IMG/VR virus record: IMGVR_UViG_3300022841_000021
Location: 1-51,285 of that record
Length of the DNA stretch: 51,285 nucleotides
Source: a virus
Strand: one strand, 5' to 3'
Of the stretch, positions 1 through 8,136 are shown piece by piece (position 1 is the stretch's first letter; every line of letters begins with the position of its first letter). Under the pieces are notes generated by a model. It had not been told where the DNA came from. It worked only from the letters and a program-made list of their open reading frames with translations, and did not search any database. The position numbers and the translations under genes were made by a program.

Positions 1-75
1 TGTTAGGAGTTGTCTGACCACTAAATAATTTGCCTCAGTGCTAAATTTTTCAACGCAGTCGCCTAATATTACGGA

Positions 76-152
76 GTTTAAAGAAGTTTAAAGTTTTTTT
101 GTATATTTGTGACAGAGGGATATTTTTGTATCATACTATAATACTATCTTTG
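76..152 (+). promoter_or_regulatory. Cluster of Bacteroidota-type promoter boxes
   Basis: Three matches to the -7 consensus TAnnTTTG occur: TATATTTG at 102-109, TATTTTTG at 121-128 and TATCTTTG at 145-152. A direct repeat GTTTAAAG lies just upstream around 76-93. Transcription from the last box would start near 158-160 and run through the structured region into the gene at 417. Which box is used cannot be told; the -33 elements are poor. Confidence 0.5.
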
Positions 153-190
153 TATAACAATATAAGGTACGAACTAAAGTTTTTGGATGT

Positions 191-382
191 TCTCTACTCT
201 AGGGTTCTCTTATATATAAGTTCTTTGCTTGAAGATAAACGATAATACCCTACATCTTAAAGGTGGAATATTATAAACTGTATCAGCAGTTGCGTTTATT
301 GTAGAGGTGTGATGACAGGTATTGCTAGGTAGCTCCTAAATTATCAAAAATATTCCATAACTGAAATTTGGACAAAGAACTT
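191..382 (+). ncRNA. Candidate structured RNA or 5' leader
   Basis: Helices read from the sequence: 191-197 with 301-307 (one G-U); 234-241 with 293-300 (one G-U); 242-247 with 269-274; 276-280 with 287-291; 326-329 with 335-338; and a perfect 10-bp match of 218-227 (AAGTTCTTTG) with 373-382. The second to fourth form a compact three-way junction with only one unpaired base at two of its joints and none at the third. The 10-bp helix crosses 191-197/301-307, so the two form a pseudoknot or alternate. I recognise no known RNA family. AT-rich DNA gives short helices by chance, so this is a candidate. Confidence 0.4.
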
Positions 383-416
383 TTAATTTAAAACCAATAA
401 TTAAATAAATAATAAG

Positions 417-581
417 ATGAAAAAAAACCTAGTAAAAACAAAGAAAGAAGGCGGGACAGTAGGTAGTTTTGTTAGATTACCAATAGCTTTAAAAGAAGAG
501 GCTCAAATTTGGTGCATTAAAAATAAGAAAAGTTTAACTGATATCATAATTAAAGGTATCGAAAATGAAATAAAAAAATAA
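417..581 (+). CDS. Small ribbon-helix-helix-like protein
   Basis: A 54-residue basic protein. Residues 18-50 look like a CopG/Arc ribbon-helix-helix unit: a short strand (SFVRLP), then a helix (ALKEEAQIWCIKN), a turn and a second helix (SLTDIIIKGIEN). Such proteins dimerise and bind operators. The start follows the leader RNA region, and the TAA stop overlaps the ATG of the next gene, so it is co-translated with the operon. A role in controlling element A late genes is an inference. Confidence 0.6.
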   Translation: MKKNLVKTKKEGGTVGSFVRLPIALKEEAQIWCIKNKKSLTDIIIKGIENEIKK

Positions 582-823
582 TGACAAAGCTATCGATAAG
601 ACATAGTAGAATTTCACCAAACGTATCAGTTTCTCTAATCAAGGATTCTAGTACAGGAATTATGATTTGGAGATATAGGTTTACCGAAAGCAGTAAAGCC
701 AATATACATCTAAGACAAAAGTTCATAGATTATACTCACGACCAGTTTAGGTCTATAGAAACATTTAGAAGCTATATAGAAAGAGAAATAGAATCTAAAA
801 AAAGAAAATTAGAAAACGCATGA
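581..823 (+). CDS. Hypothetical phage protein
   Basis: 80 residues, strongly basic with a C-terminal Lys/Arg-rich helix. I do not recognise a family. The start overlaps the preceding stop and its own TGA overlaps the ATG of the VRR-NUC gene, so it lies in a tightly packed operon. The middle (SVSLIKDSSTGIMIWRYRF) reads as beta strands, which could suit a nucleic-acid-binding fold, but nothing decisive is visible. Confidence 0.55.
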   Translation: MTKLSIRHSRISPNVSVSLIKDSSTGIMIWRYRFTESSKANIHLRQKFIDYTHDQFRSIETFRSYIEREIESKKRKLENA

Positions 824-1149
824 AGTCAGAAGCAAGAATACAGCAGGAGATAGTTATGTTTTTTAACAACGAATACCCTGAGTTAAGAGGGTGTTTATGT
901 TATAACAACAATAATTCTACTGGGGCTTACCGAGGTAAGGTAAATAAATTCCTTGGAGTCGTTAAAGGTCGTTCTGATATGGTTTTATACTATAATGGAA
1001 ATTCCTATATGTTAGAGCTAAAAAACGAAAAAGGTAGGCAAAGCCTCGCTCAAAAAGAATGGCAAGAGTTAATGGTTTTTCACGGATTTGAATACGCAGT
1101 TATTCGTTCGTTAGAAGATTTTAAAGAAATACTAAATATAATACTATAA
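820..1149 (+). CDS. VRR-NUC domain nuclease
   Basis: 109 residues, the size of a stand-alone VRR-NUC domain of the PD-(D/E)xK nuclease superfamily. Seen: an N-terminal helix with E5 and Q9, the GRSD motif at 50-53 (D53 a metal ligand), the LELK signature at 65-68 (E66 and K68 catalytic) and a conserved Q78 with the following EW. Phage members are thought to act as structure-specific nucleases in replication or recombination, possibly on branched DNA before packaging. It lies between the basic 80-residue protein and a DUF3310-like gene. Confidence 0.85.
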   Translation: MKSEARIQQEIVMFFNNEYPELRGCLCYNNNNSTGAYRGKVNKFLGVVKGRSDMVLYYNGNSYMLELKNEKGRQSLAQKEWQELMVFHGFEYAVIRSLEDFKEILNIIL

Positions 1150-1153
1150 AAAC

Positions 1154-1492
1154 ATGTCACAAAAAGATATAGAAGAAGAGGCAAGAGAAAGAAGACAAAG
1201 AATAATTGCACAGAATGGACCATCAGGTATTCATTACTATAAAGATTCAGGTATTTACGTAACTAATAGTTCGAATATATCTATAAAGGAACCTAATAAA
1301 TACAAAGTAAAGTGCAAAGGTGTAGAAATAGACGTCTACGATGTTTTAACCGCCTTTAACGTAACAAACCCAGCAATTCAACACGCAATAAAGAAATTAT
1401 TAAAAGGAGGAACTAGGGGTTACAAGGACGAAAAACAAGACTATACAGAGTCTATTGAAGCTATTAATAGAGGTATAGAACTAATTAAATAA
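1154..1492 (+). CDS. DUF3310-like protein, copy A
   Basis: 112 residues. The C-terminal half (about 45-110) resembles the DUF3310 (nucleotide-kinase-like) phage family: a segment NPAIQHAIKKLLKGG followed by a helix with D and E residues and a final IEAINRGIELI. It is a paralogue of the protein encoded at 32994-33380 in element B; the N-terminal 40 residues differ. The two genes share 42 identical bases (1366-1407). The biochemical role of such short stand-alone proteins is not established. Confidence 0.65.
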   Translation: MSQKDIEEEARERRQRIIAQNGPSGIHYYKDSGIYVTNSSNISIKEPNKYKVKCKGVEIDVYDVLTAFNVTNPAIQHAIKKLLKGGTRGYKDEKQDYTESIEAINRGIELIK

Positions 1493-1495
1493 TAT

Positions 1496-1576
1496 ATGGC
1501 ATATATAAACTACTGGCTATTTCCCGTAATGTCACCATGCGGAACTTTTGTAACTTATAAAAAAATGTATTACTAA
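1496..1576 (+). CDS. Possible 26-residue ORF
   Basis: A short frame fills the gap between the DUF3310-like gene and the next gene, and its TAA overlaps the ATG at 1576, the same stop-start arrangement as its neighbours. The product (MAYINYWLFPVMSP...) is hydrophobic and aromatic and matches nothing I know. It is supported only by its fit and spacing. Confidence 0.3.
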   Translation: MAYINYWLFPVMSPCGTFVTYKKMYY

Positions 1577-1953
1577 TGAATAAATTAAACGAAAATCAAA
1601 TTGAGAATTTAAGCGGAGCAATATTAACAGGATTTGAGCATTGTCACTACCTAGAAGAAATGGTAAAAGCAAAAGTATTTGCACCCGCAGCACTTAATCA
1701 AGTAAAAAAAACTCTAAAGCATTTAATGTTTTTAGAAGAAAGCTTTTACAACCAAGTAGAAGCTATGGATGAAGATAATTTAGCTGACAAAATAATGTCA
1801 AACAAATTAGATTATGTAAAAAGGCACTTAAATAAGTACCATAATAGTAAGTATATAAAATTTCAACAAATAGAAGTAGCTTTTGACTTAGACCCTGTGA
1901 GATTGGCGGGTATATCAGATAAGATACTTCAAGAAAACGGAGCAAAAAAATAA
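1576..1953 (+). CDS. Hypothetical helical phage protein
   Basis: 125 residues, predicted mostly helical and amphipathic, with no recognised motif. It overlaps the next gene by one base (TAATGG). It lies in the block between the nuclease and the portal gene, where phages usually encode small DNA-metabolism or packaging accessory proteins. Confidence 0.55.
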   Translation: MNKLNENQIENLSGAILTGFEHCHYLEEMVKAKVFAPAALNQVKKTLKHLMFLEESFYNQVEAMDEDNLADKIMSNKLDYVKRHLNKYHNSKYIKFQQIEVAFDLDPVRLAGISDKILQENGAKK

Positions 1954-2174
1954 TGGAAGTAAGCGAAGCTTGTCAAATTTGCTTTAAAAAAGAAATTAAA
2001 GTCTACCCTGTGAAAGTCGGGGGGACTTTCCGTATTGAAGTAAAAGAAGGTCAAAATAAACCTGTAAGATATAATAAACCTGTTAAAGCAGGTATAGATA
2101 CGGGAAAAGCTATGGCTAGTACGTATATTTTTCTAGCTAAAAAAATTCTAAAAAAAGAAACATACCTTATTTAA
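1953..2174 (+). CDS. Hypothetical small basic protein
   Basis: 73 residues, rich in Lys and Val. Residues 14-45 (EIKVYPVKVGGTFRIEV...) look like paired beta strands, followed by a C-terminal helix. This resembles small DNA-binding or AP2-like folds only loosely. It is the last gene before the portal protein. Confidence 0.5.
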   Translation: MEVSEACQICFKKEIKVYPVKVGGTFRIEVKEGQNKPVRYNKPVKAGIDTGKAMASTYIFLAKKILKKETYLI

Positions 2175-2211
2175 AATTTTTAGCGTACTTTTGGAGGAAA
2201 TCTGTAAAGGT

Positions 2212-3519
2212 ATGCCATTGAATATTATTCAAAAATTAAGAAAACTAACGTGGACAAGAGATTCTTCAGGAAATAACTGGTACGTTAAGAACGGTGGGGA
2301 CGGCTTTGGTTCTATCGAAGGTATGACTAATTTGCAAATTGCTCAAAATCACCCTATATTAACACCTTCACTTCTTTTTATATCAAAACTATTTAGCCAG
2401 GCAGAATTTAAGGTTAGGAATAAGGATACTAAAAAAGAAGAAAAAAACCATTGGTTGATTAAACTATTAAACAACCCAAACTCTTACCAAACAAAATCAG
2501 ACTTCTTAGAAAGTTTACAGTTTAGTCAAATCGCTCAAGGTAAAGCAGTAGGTTACTTGAAGAGACCTATTGGTTTTTCAGACGCACAGGATATAGACTC
2601 AATATATCTTTTAGACTCTGATTTAATAGAGTGGCCACAAAACTATAAATCCAAAATGGTTTCTAAAGTTGCTTCAAAAACCATTGACTCTCATAAAATA
2701 AAATACGATAAAGATGGTGAAAACTTAACTATTCAAGTAAAAGACTTAATTTTCTTTTATGATTTACCTAACGGATTAAATAGAAATTTCTATGACGTTA
2801 AATCTCGTTTAGACGGCTTAAAACAAACTTTAATTAATACAAACGACTCTTTAATAGCTAAGAATATAATTCTTAAAACAAACGGCAAGGAACTTATAAG
2901 TGGCGGGAACAATGAGCACTTTCCTTTGGGTTCAGTTGATAAGGAGAACGCAGAAAGCTTATTGCAGAACAATTATGGTTTAGGTTGGTTTAGAAAAAGA
3001 GGCATTGTTACAAAGGCAAGTATAAACTATCAATCTTTACATATAGCTTTAAGAGACCTAGGTCTTGATGAATCTGTGAAAGTAGACGGTAACTTAATAT
3101 ATACTGCCTTACATATTCCAAAAGATATTATTTCTTTAGAAGCTAAGAAAACAACCTACAACAACTTTAAGGAATCTATGGTTTCTTATATTCAAAACGA
3201 AATGCAGGCTAGTATAAACTCCTTTACTGATGTAATGAATGAGTTGCTTGTAGATACTGAATTTGAGTTAGTTGGTACTTACGAGCATTTACCTATAATG
3301 CAATTCATACTTATTGAGCGTTATGAAGGTATTAGTAAAAAAGCAAAAGCTTTAAACGACTTACTTATGACGGGTATCCCTAAAGAGGTTGCTTTGGAAA
3401 TGTGTGGGTTTGATAAAACACTACAATTAGAAGAAATTCAAGTAATATCAGCATCTACAAATTCAAATATAGAATCAAATCAAAACGAAAATCAAGATGG
3501 AGAAAACGAAGCTGAGTAA
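2212..3519 (+). CDS. Portal protein, element A
   Basis: A HK97-type portal protein that forms the dodecameric ring at one capsid vertex through which DNA passes. The order portal, protease, capsid fixes the identification. Typical features: an early segment placing the protein on the head (NHPILTPSLLFISKLFSQAEFKV), a stem/wing region with LIKLLNNPN, and an acidic, low-complexity C-terminus. A TTG at 2191 would add seven residues, but the ATG at 2212 is preferred because GGAGG at 2193-2197 lies upstream of it. About 435 residues, normal for the family. Confidence 0.85.
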   Translation: MPLNIIQKLRKLTWTRDSSGNNWYVKNGGDGFGSIEGMTNLQIAQNHPILTPSLLFISKLFSQAEFKVRNKDTKKEEKNHWLIKLLNNPNSYQTKSDFLESLQFSQIAQGKAVGYLKRPIGFSDAQDIDSIYLLDSDLIEWPQNYKSKMVSKVASKTIDSHKIKYDKDGENLTIQVKDLIFFYDLPNGLNRNFYDVKSRLDGLKQTLINTNDSLIAKNIILKTNGKELISGGNNEHFPLGSVDKENAESLLQNNYGLGWFRKRGIVTKASINYQSLHIALRDLGLDESVKVDGNLIYTALHIPKDIISLEAKKTTYNNFKESMVSYIQNEMQASINSFTDVMNELLVDTEFELVGTYEHLPIMQFILIERYEGISKKAKALNDLLMTGIPKEVALEMCGFDKTLQLEEIQVISASTNSNIESNQNENQDGENEAE

Positions 3520-3589
3520 AGAGGAGTTAGAAAAAATAATTGCTTTAAAGAAAAAAGCGATTAACGGTAACAAGATTATTAACAAGTAG
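3497..3589 (+). CDS. Possible 30-residue Lys-rich ORF
   Basis: A short frame overlaps the end of the portal gene and stops four bases before the protease gene. The product (MEKTKLSKEELEKIIALKKK...) is a charged single helix. Its position closes the gap between two late genes; no other evidence supports it. Confidence 0.35.
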   Translation: MEKTKLSKEELEKIIALKKKAINGNKIINK

Positions 3590-3593
3590 AATT

Positions 3594-4421
3594 ATGAAGA
3601 TAGAAATTCCACAATACGAAACAAGAAAAGAATTATTTGATTTCTTAATCCTAAACAAGGACACTTTAATTACTCAAAAAAAAAGCGTAATAAAGTTGGC
3701 TGACGGAATAGGATATACTCAATTACCTAAAGAGTATATTGATAGCGTAAATAAATCAACATCTTCAAATGAAAACCCGTCAGAAGTTCAGGTAAAAGTA
3801 GTTATAAATACTACAAACCTACTAGACTCACACGGAGACGTTCACGTAAAAGGTATTTGGAACAAGTCTTTAAAAGAGAATAAAAGAATAATGCATATTC
3901 AGGAACACCAATCAAGTTCTTTTGATAAAATAATATCTAGTGGGGATGACTTAGTTGCTTCGGTAAAAACAATGTCTTGGAAAAGCTTAGGTTATGACGC
4001 TATAGGAAATACTCAAGCACTGGTATTCGACTCAACAGTAAAGGAATCTCGTAATAAATATATGTTCGACCAATACAAACAGGGGTTTGTTACAAACCAT
4101 TCAGTTGGTATGAGGTACGTAAAAATGGAACTTGCAATAAATGACAAGGACTATGAAAAAGAAAAAGGAACTTACGATAAATATATATCTCAAGTAATAA
4201 ATAGTGACGATGCCGAAAAATTAGGTTACTTTTGGGTCGTAACAGAGGCAAAAGTAATTGAAGGCTCGGCTGTCCCTATGGGTAGCAATCCAATTACACC
4301 AACAATAAACACCAAAAGTGAGCCGTCTTTCCTTGATATGATTGGAAAAATAGACACTCACAAGAAAGCCGCACAAGGCACTTTCGATATATTTGATGCA
4401 ATTAGTAAAACAAATTTTTAA
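3594..4421 (+). CDS. Prohead (HK97-type) maturation protease, element A
   Basis: 275 residues. Herpesvirus/HK97-type serine proteases cleave scaffold or capsid delta domains during head maturation. Candidate catalytic residues are H105 (MHIQEHQ) and S170 (TNHSVGMRY), with the usual spacing. The DSHGD segment at 78-82 matches the family's early conserved strand. It sits between portal and major capsid genes. An N-terminal extension of about 60 residues precedes the protease core. Confidence 0.82.
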   Translation: MKIEIPQYETRKELFDFLILNKDTLITQKKSVIKLADGIGYTQLPKEYIDSVNKSTSSNENPSEVQVKVVINTTNLLDSHGDVHVKGIWNKSLKENKRIMHIQEHQSSSFDKIISSGDDLVASVKTMSWKSLGYDAIGNTQALVFDSTVKESRNKYMFDQYKQGFVTNHSVGMRYVKMELAINDKDYEKEKGTYDKYISQVINSDDAEKLGYFWVVTEAKVIEGSAVPMGSNPITPTINTKSEPSFLDMIGKIDTHKKAAQGTFDIFDAISKTNF

Positions 4422-4438
4422 TTTAAAACCAATTTAGT

Positions 4439-5698
4439 ATGACAAAAGAAGAATTTGACGCACTTATTTTAAAGATAGAAGGTTCTATCGGTACGTCTAT
4501 GGACACAAAGTTAAAGGATGCTTTTAAAGAAGTAAATCCAGCTGTCTTAAAAGCAATTAGTGACAATTCAGTTGAGTTGAAAGCTACAATCGAAGCGTTA
4601 GGAAAAACTAACGAAGGATTAAAAACTGCTCAAAAAGAGCAAGGAGGCGTAATTGAAGGCTTACAGGCTGAGATTAACAAATCTAACAAAAACGAAAACC
4701 TATCTTTTAAAGACCAAGTAAAATCTTTACTTACTGAGAATAAAGATAAGTTGACTTCAATGAAGAACGGAGATTCTAAAACTAACGTTCGTATGGCTGT
4801 AAAAGCTGTGGGAAATATGACTTTTGGAAACGTTACGGGTCAAATTCCACAAGGGGAAAGAGAAGCTGGTATCACTAGAGTTGTAAGAAGAAATCCTTTT
4901 ATTGTAGAATTAGTGAACGTAGGTTCAATTACTTCTAACTTATGGGAGTGGGTTCAACAAGCTAATCCAGAAGGAGATGCAGCAATGACTGCGGAGGGTG
5001 CTAAAAAGGCTCAAATCGATTTCGATTTAGTTCTTGCTAGTGCGTCAGTACGTAAAGTTACTGCTTTCATCAAAGTATCTAAAGAGATGTTAGATGATAT
5101 TCCTTTAATTGAAGCTGAAATCAACCAAGAACTTACTGAGGTAATTAATCTTAAAATTGATGCTCAAGTATTATCAGGAGACGGTACGGGTCAAAACTTA
5201 GTAGGTATTAAGGACAACGCAGTAGCGTTTGCACCAGGTAGTTTTGCAACAGGTCAAGCTAATGAGGTTTCTACTCCAAACAACCAAGATGTATTGAGAG
5301 TAGCTATTAATCAGATTGCTATTGCTGAATTTCAGCCAAACTATATTATAATGCACCCATCAGATGCAGCAGCTATGGATTTATCTAAAGCAACTGACGG
5401 TCACTATATATTACCTCCGTTTTCTACAAACGCAAACACGGTAGTAAAAGGTATTCCTATTATTACAAACGTAGGTATGTCTGAAGGAGATTACCTAGTA
5501 GGAGACTTTACTAAATCTGGAGTAAGATTCAGAGAAGGTTTAGTTTTTGATGTAGGTTACGAGAATGATGATTTTACAAAGAATTTTGTAACTATATTAG
5601 CAGAGGCTAGATTAGTTCAGAGAGTAAAATCTAATCACTATCCAGCATTTGTATTAGGAGACTTTGCAACTGATAAAGCAGCTATAGCGAAAGCTTAA
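4439..5698 (+). CDS. Major capsid protein, element A (HK97 fold)
   Basis: 419 residues. Residues 1-110 form a charged helical delta-like scaffold region, and the body from about 120 has the HK97-fold pattern, including RRNPFIVELVNVGSI, the E-loop/strand region and IIMHPSDAA near 300. It follows the protease as expected. The leader at 4415-4433 contains a segment nearly identical to the one before the first gene of element A (381-398). The TAA stop overlaps the next ATG. Confidence 0.9.
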   Translation: MTKEEFDALILKIEGSIGTSMDTKLKDAFKEVNPAVLKAISDNSVELKATIEALGKTNEGLKTAQKEQGGVIEGLQAEINKSNKNENLSFKDQVKSLLTENKDKLTSMKNGDSKTNVRMAVKAVGNMTFGNVTGQIPQGEREAGITRVVRRNPFIVELVNVGSITSNLWEWVQQANPEGDAAMTAEGAKKAQIDFDLVLASASVRKVTAFIKVSKEMLDDIPLIEAEINQELTEVINLKIDAQVLSGDGTGQNLVGIKDNAVAFAPGSFATGQANEVSTPNNQDVLRVAINQIAIAEFQPNYIIMHPSDAAAMDLSKATDGHYILPPFSTNANTVVKGIPIITNVGMSEGDYLVGDFTKSGVRFREGLVFDVGYENDDFTKNFVTILAEARLVQRVKSNHYPAFVLGDFATDKAAIAKA

Positions 5699-5838
5699 TG
5701 GGGTTCTATAAAGATAACACCGTTGAAGTAAAATTTAACGGTGTAATTAAAAGAGTTTCTAAAGAGGTAGCATTAATCTTAAAGAAATCTGGTAAATTAG
5801 ATGGCCAGAAGAAAGAAAAAATAAAAACTGATAAGTAA
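5698..5838 (+). CDS. Small post-capsid protein
   Basis: 46 residues, Lys-rich. Its ATG overlaps the capsid stop and its stop overlaps the next ATG, so it is translationally coupled on both sides. Small proteins at this place occur in many phages (head fibre, decoration or chaperone roles), and element B has a similarly placed 56-residue protein at 41865. Function unknown. Confidence 0.6.
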   Translation: MGFYKDNTVEVKFNGVIKRVSKEVALILKKSGKLDGQKKEKIKTDK

Positions 5839-6494
5839 TGAGTAATATAATTGACGCAACATATTTCGAAAAAGGTTCACTTTATATCCCAAACAACAAG
5901 GATATGAATGCATCCCCTGAAGGAACTCCAACTAATCAAACTGATTTGGATTTTTTTATAATTGAATACGAGCGTGAATTGTTACTTAATGCTTTAGGTA
6001 TAGTATTATATGAAGAATTATTAACAGCACTTGAAGACTTAGATATATCTGCTCAGAAGTGGAAGGATTTAGTCAACGGACTTACTTATGAAAACATAGA
6101 AGGCGTTAAAAAACGCTGGGACGGTTTAATAGGTTACAATAATCAAAGTGTAATTGCTTTTTATATATATACTAAATACCTTAGAAACTATAATGAAACA
6201 TTTGCTACTACGGGAGTGGTTCGTAATGATTCAAAGAACGCTACTAACTATGACGCTACGCCAAAATACATTAAAGCGTATAACTCATTTTTAGAAAAAT
6301 ACCAAGCAGACTTACTACCTCAGCCAAGATTCTATGCAAATAGATTCGGAACAGAGGGTATTGACTGGTATGGTTCCGAGAAAGTACAGGTTTCATTATT
6401 TCAGTTTTTAACTGATTCTAACGAATTAGATGAAACAGCTTTTCCTGATTTTAAGTTTAAGTTCTATGAACAACAAAACTCATTTGGTATATGA
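5838..6494 (+). CDS. Head-tail connector-like protein, element A
   Basis: 218 residues, mostly helical with an early FIIEYERELLLNALG segment and later KYLRNYNETFATTG and YDATPKYIKAYNSFLEKY. This pattern and the position after the capsid gene match a Bacteroidota phage connector family (I would place it near DUF6712). Such adaptors attach to the portal and continue the DNA channel. The assignment rests on position plus general resemblance. It overlaps the next gene by four bases. Confidence 0.6.
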   Translation: MSNIIDATYFEKGSLYIPNNKDMNASPEGTPTNQTDLDFFIIEYERELLLNALGIVLYEELLTALEDLDISAQKWKDLVNGLTYENIEGVKKRWDGLIGYNNQSVIAFYIYTKYLRNYNETFATTGVVRNDSKNATNYDATPKYIKAYNSFLEKYQADLLPQPRFYANRFGTEGIDWYGSEKVQVSLFQFLTDSNELDETAFPDFKFKFYEQQNSFGI

Positions 6495-7006
6495 TTGTAA
6501 CTGAGCACTTCATTCAAGCAATTGTAGATACTATTCCTTCGGTTAGAATCAACCAAAATGTATCTTCTAAACCGAAGTTTCATTGGGGCGATGAAGACGA
6601 GTTGAATAGATACGTGCAGTTAAAGCAAAATGATTCATATCCATTAATTTGGCTTCTTCCTACAACCGATAATTACGAAGGTTCTCTAGGTCAAGAGGTA
6701 ATTAAGGAGTGTTCTTTTATAATAGCAACAAGGGAGACTAGAAAAGAGTTGTTTAATAACGAAAGGTACAAAAAATCATTTGATACGGTGTTACAGCCCT
6801 TAACAGATAAGCTAATACACGGTCTTACAACCTCTTCTATAAGTGATAGGGTTGGTGATAAATGGGAGGTTATGAAGTTTCCAAATTACTCAGCAAGTAG
6901 TGATGAGAACGGAACAATTGACCTTTGGGACGCTATTGGTTTAACAATAGAAGTTAGGTTTCACTCTGATTTAAAATGTATAAAAACTATAAATTATGGC
7001 AGTTAG
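6491..7006 (+). CDS. Head-tail joining or tail-completion protein, element A
   Basis: 171 residues with mixed strands and helices. It lies between the connector and the tail-tube gene, where phages encode neck or tail-terminator proteins. The protein includes a segment of the form YPLIWLLPT and a late strand (LWDAIGLTIEVRFHSDL) like tail-terminator proteins, which end in a strand-rich domain. No specific motif, so the call is positional. Confidence 0.5.
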   Translation: MIVTEHFIQAIVDTIPSVRINQNVSSKPKFHWGDEDELNRYVQLKQNDSYPLIWLLPTTDNYEGSLGQEVIKECSFIIATRETRKELFNNERYKKSFDTVLQPLTDKLIHGLTTSSISDRVGDKWEVMKFPNYSASSDENGTIDLWDAIGLTIEVRFHSDLKCIKTINYGS

Positions 7007-7142
7007 TAAAAAAAAGAAAGTAGCGGTTGCTATTTCTCAATTCACCTTTTCAGGAATCCTGTATAAATTAGGAGATACTTTTACAGGTAAGAAAGGTCAA
7101 ATAGATTCATTAATCATTAAAAATTTAATAAAATGGCAGTAA
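6996..7142 (+). CDS. Small phage protein
   Basis: 48 residues, basic N-terminus (MAVSKKKKVAVAIS), then a strand-rich segment. It overlaps the genes on both sides, starting inside the preceding gene and ending ten bases into the next. Like the small protein after the capsid gene, it has the pattern YKLGDTF.GKKG. Function unknown. Confidence 0.5.
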   Translation: MAVSKKKKVAVAISQFTFSGILYKLGDTFTGKKGQIDSLIIKNLIKWQ

Positions 7143-8068
7143 TAAACACAATAGCCTCAAAATCTGCGGGTTGCGGAGGCTCAACAATTAATACGGGTGA
7201 CTTAGGATGTGATGTAGACTTCGGTCTAGTTATACACGCACTTGGGTTCAAGAAAGGAATTAAAATTCCTAAAACTACAGATATCAATAAAGCGTATATC
7301 GATAAATTAGTACAATCAGGAGATGTAATTCCATTAATGGATGCTTTCTCTTCTGAGCCAACAATGTCTGAAGACACTTTAGAGACTTCACCTTTAGGTG
7401 TTGAGGCTTTAACTTTAAAAGGTCTTCCTAAGTATATGTTGACAATGAAGAAGGGTCAGCATTATTACAAGGAAATGGCTAAGTTGACTGGTTTTGGAAA
7501 CTTAAACTGGGTACTTGGAGATGTAAACGGAAATTGGAAATTCGCAGTAACTACTGAAGGAGATTTTACAGGTTTTACTTGTGGTCAAACATTGGCTTCA
7601 ATCACGGTACCAGCAACGGCTACTGAGACTGAGAAAAAATCTTTTTCTTTTCAGTTAACTGATAGAACTCAAATAGATTCAACTTACGCAGTTGTCTTAG
7701 CTTCTAATCTTTTCCCTATTTCTGATATTTCAGGAGTTAACGGAGTTGCTTTATCTTTTGAAGATGCTAACGGTGCGGTTGTACCTGCTAGCGGGGATAC
7801 TACCTTAAAGGTAAAAGCTTTACTAGATTCTGATAAATATACTGGAGTTGAAGGTCTTAGTGCTTCTAACTTCTCTTACTTAGTTGGTACTACGGAAGAA
7901 ACTCCTACGCTTGTTGATAACGGTGACGGTTTCTACACTTTAACTATCACTGCTTTATCGTCTTCTACTATTTCTTTAAAATTATATGATTCAAGCGAAA
8001 GCGAAAATACTATAATCTTAGAAAGTGAATTGTATAGAAGTAACTTATTAAGCGCAGTAGTAGCTTAG
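7133..8068 (+). CDS. Probable major tail (tube) protein, element A
   Basis: 311 residues. The position after the connectors and before a strong terminator and the tape-measure block fits the major tail protein, which stacks in hexameric rings. The C-terminal 130 residues (about 180-311) read as beta-rich, Ig-like domains with Thr/Ser-rich strands (YTLTITALSSSTISLKL), as in many tail tubes with surface-exposed domains. It is twice as long as the element B tube protein (144 residues). A head-decoration role is possible but less likely. Confidence 0.6.
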   Translation: MAVINTIASKSAGCGGSTINTGDLGCDVDFGLVIHALGFKKGIKIPKTTDINKAYIDKLVQSGDVIPLMDAFSSEPTMSEDTLETSPLGVEALTLKGLPKYMLTMKKGQHYYKEMAKLTGFGNLNWVLGDVNGNWKFAVTTEGDFTGFTCGQTLASITVPATATETEKKSFSFQLTDRTQIDSTYAVVLASNLFPISDISGVNGVALSFEDANGAVVPASGDTTLKVKALLDSDKYTGVEGLSASNFSYLVGTTEETPTLVDNGDGFYTLTITALSSSTISLKLYDSSESENTIILESELYRSNLLSAVVA

Positions 8069-8090
8069 TAGTTTACTTGTAAGTAAATTT

Positions 8091-8127
8091 AAAACCCTTT
8101 CTCAATGCGAGGAAGGGTTTTTTTAAC
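8091..8127 (+). terminator. Intrinsic terminator after tail-tube gene
   Basis: AAAACCCTTTCTC (8091-8103) pairs with GAGGAAGGGTTTT (8109-8121), 13 bp with one G-U, loop AATGC, followed by a T run. It probably reduces expression of the downstream tail genes relative to the abundant tube and capsid proteins. Confidence 0.88.
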
Positions 8128-8136
8128 ACCTATTAT

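Larger units (their letters stand above)
1..416. other. Gene-free leader of element A
   Basis: No convincing reading frame is seen here on either strand; the frames open at the left edge close within about 27 bases. The stretch holds several TAnnTTTG promoter boxes between 102 and 152 and then about 220 bases rich in complementary segments (see the RNA entry at 191-382). A terminase, normally found upstream of a portal operon, is absent here and would have to lie left of the window. Confidence 0.7.

Noticed and set aside
1-27. End of a coding region reading in from the left edge
   Set aside because: Frames open at the edge are only a few codons long; no family can be judged from them.
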